From the NCBI GenBank assembly GCA_019638595.1, contig JAHBTJ010000010.1:186001-250000 (forward strand): a stretch of 64,000 nt of DNA, written 5' to 3'. Source of the stretch: Chitinophagaceae bacterium (lineage in GTDB: Bacteria > Bacteroidota > Bacteroidia > Chitinophagales > Chitinophagaceae). The notes under the pieces were generated by a model. The model was not told the origin of the DNA. It did no database searches and was given only the letters and a program-made list of their open reading frames with translations. A program made the position numbers and the translations under genes. Position 1 is the stretch's first letter. Each line of letters begins with the position of its first letter. Of the stretch, positions 26,783-35,007 are shown piece after piece.

Positions 26783-28942
26783 ATGAATGTACTTAAAAAC
26801 TGTCTGTTATTGTATGTTTTAATGTTGGTTGGTTTTTCAGCGTGCGATCAACCCAAAAAACAATATAGCGACTGGCGTGTATATGGCGGCAGCCATGAAA
26901 ATTTAAAATACTCTGATCTTGACCAGATAGATACAACGAATGTAACAGCGCTACAACCGGCATGGATATATCATTCAGAAAATAACGACAAAACCAGGTT
27001 TGGCCCCATTGAATCCAATTCCATTATCATTGATGGTACTTTGTATGGGGTGTCTCCCAAAATGAAATTGTTTGCAGTAGATGCGGCAACCGGAAAAGAA
27101 AAATGGGTATTCAATCCTGCAGATTCAGTTACAAATAAAACATGGCACCGGAGCAGCGTAAATATGAATCGTGGGGTAAGTTATTGGGAGGAAGGAGAGG
27201 ATAAGCGAATTATTTACACGGTAGGTCCTATCGTGTTTGAAGTGAATGCTGTTACAGGTAAACTCGTTCCTTCTTTTGGTAAGGACGGAGGTATTGATTT
27301 GAGCATTGGTCTCGGCAGAGATGAGAAAACTGTTTCCATTGCGCCTACCTCGCCGGTAGCTGTGTATAAAAATATTTTTATTGTAAGCGGTTTGGTGGGC
27401 GATGAAACGCCGGGACATATCCGTGGGTTTGATGTAAAAACCGGTGAACAAAAATGGATCTTTCATACCATACCCTGGCCCGGAGAACCCGGCTATGAAA
27501 CCTGGGAGGATACTGCTGCCTACAAGCATATGGGGTCTACGAATGCCTGGTCGGGTTTCAGCCTGGATGAAAAAAGAGGGATTGTGTTTGCAGGTACAGG
27601 TAACCCCACAAACGACATGTACGGTGGTGAACGACTGGGCGACGGCTTGTACGCCAATTGCGTATTGGCAATTGATGCGATGACGGGAAAACTCCGCTGG
27701 CATTTTCAAACGGTTCATCACGATGTATGGGATATGGATATCTCAAGTCCGCCTGTATGCGTAACCGTAGAACGTGAGGGTAAAAAAATTGACGCGGTAG
27801 CGCAAACCACTAAAACAGGTTTTGTATTTGTGTTTGAAAGAGAAACCGGCAAACCCTTGTTCCCCATAGAGGAGCGACCGGTACTAACGAATACGCCTAT
27901 CCGCGGAGAGAAACTCTCTCCCACGCAACCTTTTCCCGTAATACCCGAACCATTCGCAAGGCAAAAATTGACAGTGAATGATCTGAATACATTGGTAGAC
28001 GATTCTGCTGAGATCAGGCAACGCTTTTTATCTTTTCGATCAGAAGGCATATTTACACCGCCAACTAAAGAAGGAACTATTATACTGCCTGGCTACGACG
28101 GCGGCGGCGAGTGGGGCGGCCCGGCGGTTGATCCCCACACCAACATATTATATGTAAACGCGAATGAAATGGCATGGGTGCTCAATATTGTAGAAAACAA
28201 ATCGGACGAACTGCCTTTTAACACCAACCTGGAGGCAGGCAAAAGTTTATACAGCCTTCATTGTATGAGTTGCCATGGACCGGAGCGGTTAGGTGCCGGC
28301 AACTACCCCTCAATAATAGGTGTTGAAAAAAAATATACTGCCGCAAAGTTTAATGAATTGTTATCTACCGGGCGAAGAATGATGCCGGGTTTTAATCACC
28401 TGACCAGTCAGGAAAAAAATGCCATTACCTCCTTCATTCTTGACCTGAAAACGGAGCAATCTAAAAAGTATACCGGAAAAACTCCTGAGCAAACTACCAA
28501 CGCGAACCCAGGTTTTGGCTTCACAGGATATAATAAGTTTCTCACGAAACAGGGGTATCCTGCTATCAGCCCACCCTGGGGAACTTTAAATGCTATTGAT
28601 TTGAATACCGGGAAATATGTCTGGCAAATTCCTTTGGGTGAATATGAGGAATTGAAGCAAAAAGGCATTCCAACTACCGGGCGTGAAAATTACGGAGGAC
28701 CTGTAGTTACAGCCGGCGGTTTGATATTTATTGCTGCCACTGCTGATGGAAAATTCAGGGCAATCAACAAAAGCAACGGGAAAATTTTATTTGAAACAGA
28801 ATTGCCTGCGCCCGGAGTAGCCACTCCTTCGGTATATATGGTAAATGGCAAGCAGTATGTAGTAATAGCATGCGGTGGCTCTAAATGGGGTGGAACGCAG
28901 AGTGATGCTTATGTGGCATTTGCACTTCCTGATAAAAAATGA
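26783..28942 (+). CDS. PQQ-dependent dehydrogenase lipoprotein with inserted cytochrome c domain
   Basis: A 719-residue quinoprotein of the glucose dehydrogenase type. A lipobox (VGFSAC) anchors it in the envelope. The propeller begins near residue 25 (YSDWRVYGGSHENLKYS) and has the quinoprotein motif HHDVWDMDISSPP near 312, where the catalytic Asp lies in membrane glucose dehydrogenase. At about 485-560 a cytochrome c domain is inserted (haem motif Cys494-Met-Ser-Cys497-His498), after which the propeller resumes (WGTLNAIDLNTGKYVWQIPL, GGPVVTAGGLIFIAATADGKFRAI). Electrons could pass directly from PQQH2 to haem. It would oxidise aldoses or polyols in the periplasm; PQQ synthesis genes are not in the window. 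Confidence 0.88.
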   Translation: MNVLKNCLLLYVLMLVGFSACDQPKKQYSDWRVYGGSHENLKYSDLDQIDTTNVTALQPAWIYHSENNDKTRFGPIESNSIIIDGTLYGVSPKMKLFAVDAATGKEKWVFNPADSVTNKTWHRSSVNMNRGVSYWEEGEDKRIIYTVGPIVFEVNAVTGKLVPSFGKDGGIDLSIGLGRDEKTVSIAPTSPVAVYKNIFIVSGLVGDETPGHIRGFDVKTGEQKWIFHTIPWPGEPGYETWEDTAAYKHMGSTNAWSGFSLDEKRGIVFAGTGNPTNDMYGGERLGDGLYANCVLAIDAMTGKLRWHFQTVHHDVWDMDISSPPVCVTVEREGKKIDAVAQTTKTGFVFVFERETGKPLFPIEERPVLTNTPIRGEKLSPTQPFPVIPEPFARQKLTVNDLNTLVDDSAEIRQRFLSFRSEGIFTPPTKEGTIILPGYDGGGEWGGPAVDPHTNILYVNANEMAWVLNIVENKSDELPFNTNLEAGKSLYSLHCMSCHGPERLGAGNYPSIIGVEKKYTAAKFNELLSTGRRMMPGFNHLTSQEKNAITSFILDLKTEQSKKYTGKTPEQTTNANPGFGFTGYNKFLTKQGYPAISPPWGTLNAIDLNTGKYVWQIPLGEYEELKQKGIPTTGRENYGGPVVTAGGLIFIAATADGKFRAINKSNGKILFETELPAPGVATPSVYMVNGKQYVVIACGGSKWGGTQSDAYVAFALPDKK

Positions 28943-29003
28943 AACAATCAATATTTCACTGTGTAAAATATTTCGCGTTTGGCAAAACATCTTTATAAGG
29001 AAA

Positions 29004-30635
29004 ATGATACAGTTGTTTAATAAAAGCATTAAAATGATATTATCAATCAGAACAGGGCGGGCTCTCTTCATCATCTTTTTTTTGTTTTCGTTTTATACAC
29101 AACCGGTAAACTGCCAGGTATTAAATCCTTTACAGTACAAACACTATATTGACAGCTTTAATGCCAACGACCATGAACTCTATCCACAGTATATACCCAA
29201 TGCACTGAGCTGGAATTTTCTGGAAGAAAACATGCCATTGTTTGATTGCCCTGACCGGATGATGGAGCAGACCTGGTATTTCCGCTGGTGGACCTATCGC
29301 AAGCATATAAAACAAACGCCTGATGGTTTTATCATCACTGAGTTCCTGCCCAAAGTACCCTGGTCGGGTAAATACAATAGCATCAGTTGCCCCGCAGGGC
29401 ATCATTTTTATGAAGGGCGCTGGCTGAACGATCCTCAATACCTGCGTGACTATGCGAAGTTCTGGTTCAGGGGAGGAGGTAGTCCGCGGGTATACAGCTT
29501 TTGGGCGGCCGATGCTGTTTTTAAATACTATGAAGTAACCGGCGATAAGCAATTGCTTGCAGAACTGCTGCCCGGCCTGATCCAAAACTACAAAGCCTGG
29601 GAAAAAGATAATCTGGATGACAATGGATTATTCTGGCAGGCGGATGGTAACGATGGAATGGAAGTATCTATATGCGGCGCGTTATCTGAGGGAGCGCGTG
29701 GTTACCGTGCAACGATCAACACCTATATGTATGCAGACGCGATGGCTATATCCCGGATGGCATCCTTGCTCCATAAAGAAAATGAAGCGGCTGAATTTGC
29801 AGTAAAGGCGAATAATATCAAACAAAAAGTGCAGCTTATCTTGTGGGATGATACCGCGTCGTTTTTTAAAGTATTACCCAAAGGACAATCAACATTGTGC
29901 AGCGCCAGGGAACTACATGGGTATACACCCTGGTACGCAAACCTGCCAGACGCTGAATATTCCAAAGCCTGGCAATACCTGATGGATTCAAGCTATTTCC
30001 TGGCGCCATTCGGCCCCACTACAGCCGAAAGAAATCATCCCGGTTTTAAAATTTCGTACGAGGGACATGAATGCCAGTGGAACGGCCCGGGCTGGCCTTA
30101 TGCTACCTCTGTTACACTCACCGCTGCCGCGAACCTGCTTAACAATTATAACCAGGATTATTTTACCAGGCATGACTATTTTAAATTGTTGCGGATATAT
30201 ACGAACAGTCATCAACGTACAACCGAAGAAGGTAAGGTTGTACCGTGGATAGACGAAAACCTGGATCCTTTTACGGGCGACTGGATATCGAGAACAAGGT
30301 TAAAAACCTGGAACAATGGTACATGGTCTGATGAAAAAGGCGGGGTGGAAAGAGGGAAGGACTATAATCATTCAACCTATAACGATCTTATCATTACGGG
30401 TTTAATGGGTATCCGTTCCCAGGCGAATGATACATTGGTGATCAATCCCCTTGTGCCTCCCGGTACCTGGGATTATTTCTGCCTGGACAACATAACCTAT
30501 CGCGGTAAAAAGCTGGCGGTACTGTACGATAAAACAGGGAAAAAGTACCATAGGGGAAAAGGGTTCATGATCTTTTTGAACGGGAAGAAAATATCTTCCG
30601 CTCCAACCGTGAGTAAAGTTAAAATAAAGGTATAA
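29004..30635 (+). CDS. Secreted MGH1-type (GH63/GH37-like) glycoside hydrolase
   Basis: A secreted (alpha/alpha)6-barrel glycosidase of the MGH1/GH63/GH37 kind. The open frame reaches back to 28875 inside the upstream gene; I chose the ATG at 29004 (AAGGA just upstream), though 29034 also gives a full signal peptide (RALFIIFFLFSFYTQPVNCQ). Barrel features are EQTWYFRWWTYRKHIKQT near residue 75 (43 fewer than in the longest frame), SFWAADAVFKYYEVTGD, QADGNDGMEVS and EGHECQWNGPGWPYATSV near 350, the last holding the W-x-G-P-x-W signature with nearby Glu. The ending, ITYRGKKLAVLYDKTG, is a beta-sandwich. The substrate is unknown; alpha-linked glucose or mannose is usual for the clan. Confidence 0.75.
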   Translation: MIQLFNKSIKMILSIRTGRALFIIFFLFSFYTQPVNCQVLNPLQYKHYIDSFNANDHELYPQYIPNALSWNFLEENMPLFDCPDRMMEQTWYFRWWTYRKHIKQTPDGFIITEFLPKVPWSGKYNSISCPAGHHFYEGRWLNDPQYLRDYAKFWFRGGGSPRVYSFWAADAVFKYYEVTGDKQLLAELLPGLIQNYKAWEKDNLDDNGLFWQADGNDGMEVSICGALSEGARGYRATINTYMYADAMAISRMASLLHKENEAAEFAVKANNIKQKVQLILWDDTASFFKVLPKGQSTLCSARELHGYTPWYANLPDAEYSKAWQYLMDSSYFLAPFGPTTAERNHPGFKISYEGHECQWNGPGWPYATSVTLTAAANLLNNYNQDYFTRHDYFKLLRIYTNSHQRTTEEGKVVPWIDENLDPFTGDWISRTRLKTWNNGTWSDEKGGVERGKDYNHSTYNDLIITGLMGIRSQANDTLVINPLVPPGTWDYFCLDNITYRGKKLAVLYDKTGKKYHRGKGFMIFLNGKKISSAPTVSKVKIKV

Positions 30636-30708
30636 GTTCGTGGTATAACACCACGGCAACGTATTTCCAATCCGGAGTTTTCCACTTCCAATCCATAAAT
30701 GTTATTGT

Positions 30709-33700
30709 ATGAAAGTGTTTGTTTTCTCTATCGCCTTTCTGTCCGTTTTTTTTTCGGCTGTTTATGTTTATGCACCGCACATCCCGGGTGTAGCTTCACT
30801 GCCCGATGAAAAAAGAACACCTGAAGAGGAGCTCGCGGGATTTAAAGTGCCCGATGGGTTTGTGATTGAACTGGTGGCCAGCGAGCGGGACGGTATTATA
30901 AACCCGATTGATCTTACTTTTGATGACGCGGGAAGGCTGTGGACGCAAACGGCTTCCATGTACCCGCTCGACCCGGTTGCCGATATAAAATGGAATGATC
31001 TGCTGGAGCTGATGGATCATCCCGAGCGGCAAAAAGATCACCCTGCATTTAAAAAAATGCTCGACCTCTACGAGGGCAGAACAAAAGGCGATGATAAAAT
31101 ACTGATCCTTTCCGATCTGTACACCCCAGGCAAGACCGCTGCCACTACCGTATGGGCCGATGGGCTTACCATTCCCATGAGTATTCTTCCATATAAGGAT
31201 GGCGCCTATGTAGCACAGGGCTCCGAGCTTTTTTTCCTGAAAGATTCGAACGGCGATGGCAAGGCTGATCAAAGGATCCGGTTATTTACCGGATTTGGTT
31301 TTACAGATACGCATACTATGGCGCATGTGCTGCTGCGTGGTCCGGGAGGATGGATACATTTTAGTCATGGTGCGTTGAACAAAGGAAATGTATCATCGCT
31401 GGTAAGCGATGCAAAAATAAAAATAGACTACAGCAAGATCGCCCGCTTTTCAATGGATGGAAAAAAGATAGAGCTTGTAAATGCAGGTTTAAATAATATC
31501 TGGGGGTTTCAGCTTCGTCATAACGGGCAATGGTATGGTACGGAAGCAAATGATCTTGGCTATTCTATTGTTCCTATGGAGCCGGGCACAGCATTTCCGG
31601 GAATTGGCAACGAACGTATCCGCAGTTACCAGCCTGTAATGCCCGAGCTGCACAAATTCAGGGTAGGCGGCACCGGTATATCGGGGCTGGCGTTTGCAGA
31701 CGATATATCCGGCTCTTTCCCTAACGAATGGAAAGATGTGGCCTTCCTCGCTAACCCTATTACCAGCACTATTAATGCCGTAAAAATTATACGTAACGCG
31801 GATGGCACCGTATCCGCTACTCACCTGCCCGATCTGCTTTCTTCAGAAGATAAATATTTCCGCCCCGTGAATATTGAGTTTGGACCCGACGGATGTTTGT
31901 ATATAGCAGACTGGTATGATAAGATCATTTCTCACAACGAAATACCTACCACGCATCCCGACAGGGATAAATCACTGGGACGTATCTGGCGCATCCGGCA
32001 TAAGAGCCAGCAGCCTTTTGCAATCCCTGATTTTACCATGCTAAAAGCCGGAGAGCTGGTTGACCATCTCAAATCGCCTTCGTTGTGGATGAAACGCGCT
32101 GCCTGGCACCAGTTAACAGATCGCCCGGCCGCTGAAACGGAAGCGTTCATTCCGGCTATTGTAACATTGGCAGGCGATCCATCGCAGCATGAGCTTACCC
32201 GCATCCACGCGTTGTGGAGCCTGGAAGGAATGGGGCATTACGATGCGGCTTTGATGAATAAGCTGCTGGGCGCAAAAGAGGATGATCTTCGCCGTGAGGC
32301 AGCCCGTTCCCTGGCGTCTTTTCCACTCACAGCTACGCAGGTAGCGGGAGCCTTACTGCCTTTGCTGGAAGACGGGAACCCGATGATAAGATCGGAAGTG
32401 CTGCGTACGCTTACGGCTATCCATAAGGCGGATAACAACACGATCAGTATGCTGATAAAAGCCAGCAAGCCGGCGTTGCCGGGTAATGAAATGGGAGGAT
32501 CGTACGAGCGTAACTTTGAAAGATATCTTGCCTTAAAAGCATTGGAGCAATATCCCGGCGAATTGTATGCGTATTTACAATCGCCCGAAGCGGCTGTTCA
32601 GCCGGCACAGAGCCTGTTGTGGGCTGTACAGGCATTACCCCCGCAGCAGAAAGAGGAACAAGTAGCAGAGCTGTGGCCGAAAGCAGGACTGAGCGAATTG
32701 GATGAGCCGACATTTATCTGGATGAGCAGGATGCTTTCCAATCAAAAAATATACGATATGCTGAAGCCGGTATATGAAAATTCAGCCAATGCCGGGAAAT
32801 ATCTTACACTGGCTTTGCGTCATCAGCAACAGGTGCAGTCGCAGGAGCTGTCTTCCGTGTTATCGGCGCCTGCCCAATCGTTGTTAAAAAGAGGCGATAC
32901 GAAAGAAAAGCAACTGGCGCTTGATGCCATTGCAAAGCTTGCAATAAAAGTGCCCCGTGAGCCAATAACCGCAATGATCAATAACAAGGCTGATGACAAA
33001 ACAGTGGAGTTGGCCTTGCGTGCGCTGGAAGCAGATCCCGCTTCCGCTAAAACAACATTTATGCAGATAGCACAGAATACCACCCTTCCGTTCAATCTCC
33101 GCCTGGCATCGTTGCATAGCCTGGCTAAAGCCGATACAGTACTGGCAAAGCAAACGCTGGCAAAATGGATTGGAGGATTTAACGACGGGCAGAAGAAAGA
33201 GCTTGCAAATGTTTTATCGGGCTCGGCTCCGGGCGCGGCATTGCTTATAGACCTGTATAATAAAAAACGCATCAATGCAAAAGCCTTTACACTCTCTTCG
33301 GCCGAACGTGTGCACAACTCGGTTGCGGGTAACGCAACAGGCACTGCCATACTTGAGCAAACGAAAAAAATAGCGGAGGATGAAAGGAAGGCGTTTGAAG
33401 CCACGCTTAACAGGTATATGACAATAGCAGCCAAAAAAGAAGGTAACCCGCAAAGAGGCAAAACGCTTTTTCAAAGCTGTTTAATGTGCCATAAAGTGGG
33501 CGATAAAGGACCCGGTATAGCGCCCGCGTTAGATGGCTCGGCAGCGCGTGAAGACAAGGCGCTGTTAACCGCTATTATTGACCCTGATGCCGCGGTAGAA
33601 AGCGGTTATATGCTGTACAGGGTAACCAAAACCGACAACACTTCGCTGGAAGGTTACCTGTTTGAAAAAAATGACCGAGGCACTACGCTCGCCTTTATGG

Positions 33701-33846
33701 GAGGTTCCAAAATATTTGTTGAAAAAAAGGCTATCAGGAACGAGGGTTTTTTAACCGGCAGGTCGTTTATGCCTAAAGGTTTGATCAGCGGTTATACCGA
33801 CGTGCAGGTAGCCGACCTGCTGGCGTATATACGCACGCTGAAATAG
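30709..33846 (+). CDS. Membrane-bound dehydrogenase-type propeller / HEAT / cytochrome c protein
   Basis: A 1045-residue envelope protein. Order: signal peptide, a six-bladed propeller of the 'membrane-bound dehydrogenase' type seen in PVC and Bacteroidota bacteria (GFVIELVASERDGIINPIDL near 50, IEFGPDGCLYIADWYDKI near 390), HEAT-like helical repeats (about 440-880, with many paired alanine- and leucine-rich helices), and a C-terminal haem domain with Cys924-Leu-Met-Cys927-His928 and GPGIAPALDGSAARE. The distal Met candidate is in GRSFMPKGL. It probably oxidises a sugar or aldehyde and passes electrons to haem. It closes PUL1, 73 bases after the MGH1-type gene, and resembles the protein at 35008 in layout. 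Confidence 0.83.
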   Translation: MKVFVFSIAFLSVFFSAVYVYAPHIPGVASLPDEKRTPEEELAGFKVPDGFVIELVASERDGIINPIDLTFDDAGRLWTQTASMYPLDPVADIKWNDLLELMDHPERQKDHPAFKKMLDLYEGRTKGDDKILILSDLYTPGKTAATTVWADGLTIPMSILPYKDGAYVAQGSELFFLKDSNGDGKADQRIRLFTGFGFTDTHTMAHVLLRGPGGWIHFSHGALNKGNVSSLVSDAKIKIDYSKIARFSMDGKKIELVNAGLNNIWGFQLRHNGQWYGTEANDLGYSIVPMEPGTAFPGIGNERIRSYQPVMPELHKFRVGGTGISGLAFADDISGSFPNEWKDVAFLANPITSTINAVKIIRNADGTVSATHLPDLLSSEDKYFRPVNIEFGPDGCLYIADWYDKIISHNEIPTTHPDRDKSLGRIWRIRHKSQQPFAIPDFTMLKAGELVDHLKSPSLWMKRAAWHQLTDRPAAETEAFIPAIVTLAGDPSQHELTRIHALWSLEGMGHYDAALMNKLLGAKEDDLRREAARSLASFPLTATQVAGALLPLLEDGNPMIRSEVLRTLTAIHKADNNTISMLIKASKPALPGNEMGGSYERNFERYLALKALEQYPGELYAYLQSPEAAVQPAQSLLWAVQALPPQQKEEQVAELWPKAGLSELDEPTFIWMSRMLSNQKIYDMLKPVYENSANAGKYLTLALRHQQQVQSQELSSVLSAPAQSLLKRGDTKEKQLALDAIAKLAIKVPREPITAMINNKADDKTVELALRALEADPASAKTTFMQIAQNTTLPFNLRLASLHSLAKADTVLAKQTLAKWIGGFNDGQKKELANVLSGSAPGAALLIDLYNKKRINAKAFTLSSAERVHNSVAGNATGTAILEQTKKIAEDERKAFEATLNRYMTIAAKKEGNPQRGKTLFQSCLMCHKVGDKGPGIAPALDGSAAREDKALLTAIIDPDAAVESGYMLYRVTKTDNTSLEGYLFEKNDRGTTLAFMGGSKIFVEKKAIRNEGFLTGRSFMPKGLISGYTDVQVADLLAYIRTLK

Positions 33847-33873
33847 TGTTTGTGATGCAGGATATAAAGTGAA

Positions 33874-34710
33874 TTATGATTTGAGCCTGTATGCAAACAG
33901 TCCTATATCCTGCATTACGTTTTTTTTGCTGCCTGAATAAGTAGCCTGGATCTGGTATGTAAAATGGTGTTCTTCAAGCTTTGAAAGAAAGCTGCCCAGT
34001 TCTGCTTTAGAGGCATCCATTAAATGGTGGTATTCAATAAGCATATTGTCAATATTGCCGAGCTTATTGTGATCAATTAAATCTTTCAGCGCAAGATGCT
34101 CTGCGCCTTCTATATCCATTTTCAGAATATCTACTTTTTGCTGAAGAATTATGTCCGAGAGCTTGCGGCAGTTAACCTCTTCCCAGGTTTGTTTCATTCT
34201 TTCAGAAAAAGCGCTCATCATCAGCGAGCCGCTTTGTTCCGTACTATAATAGAATTTAATTGTTCCGTCATAATCCATCAATGCGCAGTTAACCAGCGTA
34301 ACATTTTCAATATTATTATTCTGTATGTTTTCCGAAAGCAGCTTAAAGGTATGAGAGCTGGGCTCTATGCAAATAAAGCTTGCTTTGGGATAAAGCAATT
34401 TAAAGAACAGGGTAGCCATGCCGATATTGGAACCGCAATCAACTATCAAAGGATTTTCAGCATCTATCTTCATGAAATACTGCTTCTTTATATACAGTTC
34501 ATAAAAAAGGAACTTGAGGGTTTTATAGCTGAAAGAGCGGACCTGGAAGCCAAAAATGTTTACAGTAACATCCCTTTTTTTGGGAAAAAACTTATGCCTG
34601 AGCGTTAGTTTAAGGTAAAGTAAAAAGATGGAGAGCTTACTTACAGGTAGTTTTCTATTATCCTTAAATATTCCTATCCCGGCCATTATAAGACCATACA
34701 AACTTTTCAT
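33874..34710 (-). CDS. FkbM family methyltransferase
   Basis: A 278-residue SAM-dependent methyltransferase of the FkbM family. SAM motif I is VDCGSNIGMATLFFKL near residue 90, followed by ASFICIEPSSHTFKLL (acidic ribose ligand), and the family's internal VDILKMDIEGAEHLAL near 195. Members O-methylate sugars or other polar groups in capsules and natural products. It stands alone on the minus strand between two similar plus-strand cytochrome genes, appears clearly richer in A+T than either neighbour by eye, and has no sugar-biosynthesis partners nearby. Those features fit a transferred gene. The acceptor is unknown. Confidence 0.85.
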   Translation of the reverse strand: MKSLYGLIMAGIGIFKDNRKLPVSKLSIFLLYLKLTLRHKFFPKKRDVTVNIFGFQVRSFSYKTLKFLFYELYIKKQYFMKIDAENPLIVDCGSNIGMATLFFKLLYPKASFICIEPSSHTFKLLSENIQNNNIENVTLVNCALMDYDGTIKFYYSTEQSGSLMMSAFSERMKQTWEEVNCRKLSDIILQQKVDILKMDIEGAEHLALKDLIDHNKLGNIDNMLIEYHHLMDASKAELGSFLSKLEEHHFTYQIQATYSGSKKNVMQDIGLFAYRLKS

Positions 34711-34969
34711 ATATAATCCGGTTTAATGCTATGTTTGGCGATAATAAGTCGTACCGGATGTTCAGAAACTTCAGCAAGCCGCCTGCCCTTGACAGGGGGT
34801 TGGCGTTGAAAAAATCCGGCAAGTATTAAACAGCTGTTAGGAGGTATCTCAAAAAAAGATGGATTAAGGAGTTTTAAATATATGTATAATTTAAAGGATA
34901 TAAAAAAAAATTTTAAACATTACGGTTTTCCATCTGAATGTTTGGGGCTTGCAGTATCCGGGAAATAAT

Positions 34970-34977
34970 TATCTTCG
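34970..34977 (+). promoter_or_regulatory. Candidate -7 box for the cytochrome lipoprotein gene
   Basis: TATCTTCG, 7 of 8 positions of TAnnTTTG, 30 bases before the ATG. A TTTG at 34941 lies 25 bases upstream, longer than the usual 19-21. The rest of the AT-rich 297-base gap (34711-35007) shows no gene. Confidence 0.4.
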
Positions 34978-35007
34978 GCGCTTTCAGTTAAAGAAGAAGT
35001 AAATTTT

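Noticed and set aside
28875..29003. Upstream extension of the MGH1-type glycosidase gene
   Set aside because: It overlaps the end of the PQQ dehydrogenase gene and lacks signal-peptide character; a start at 29004 or 29034 is better.
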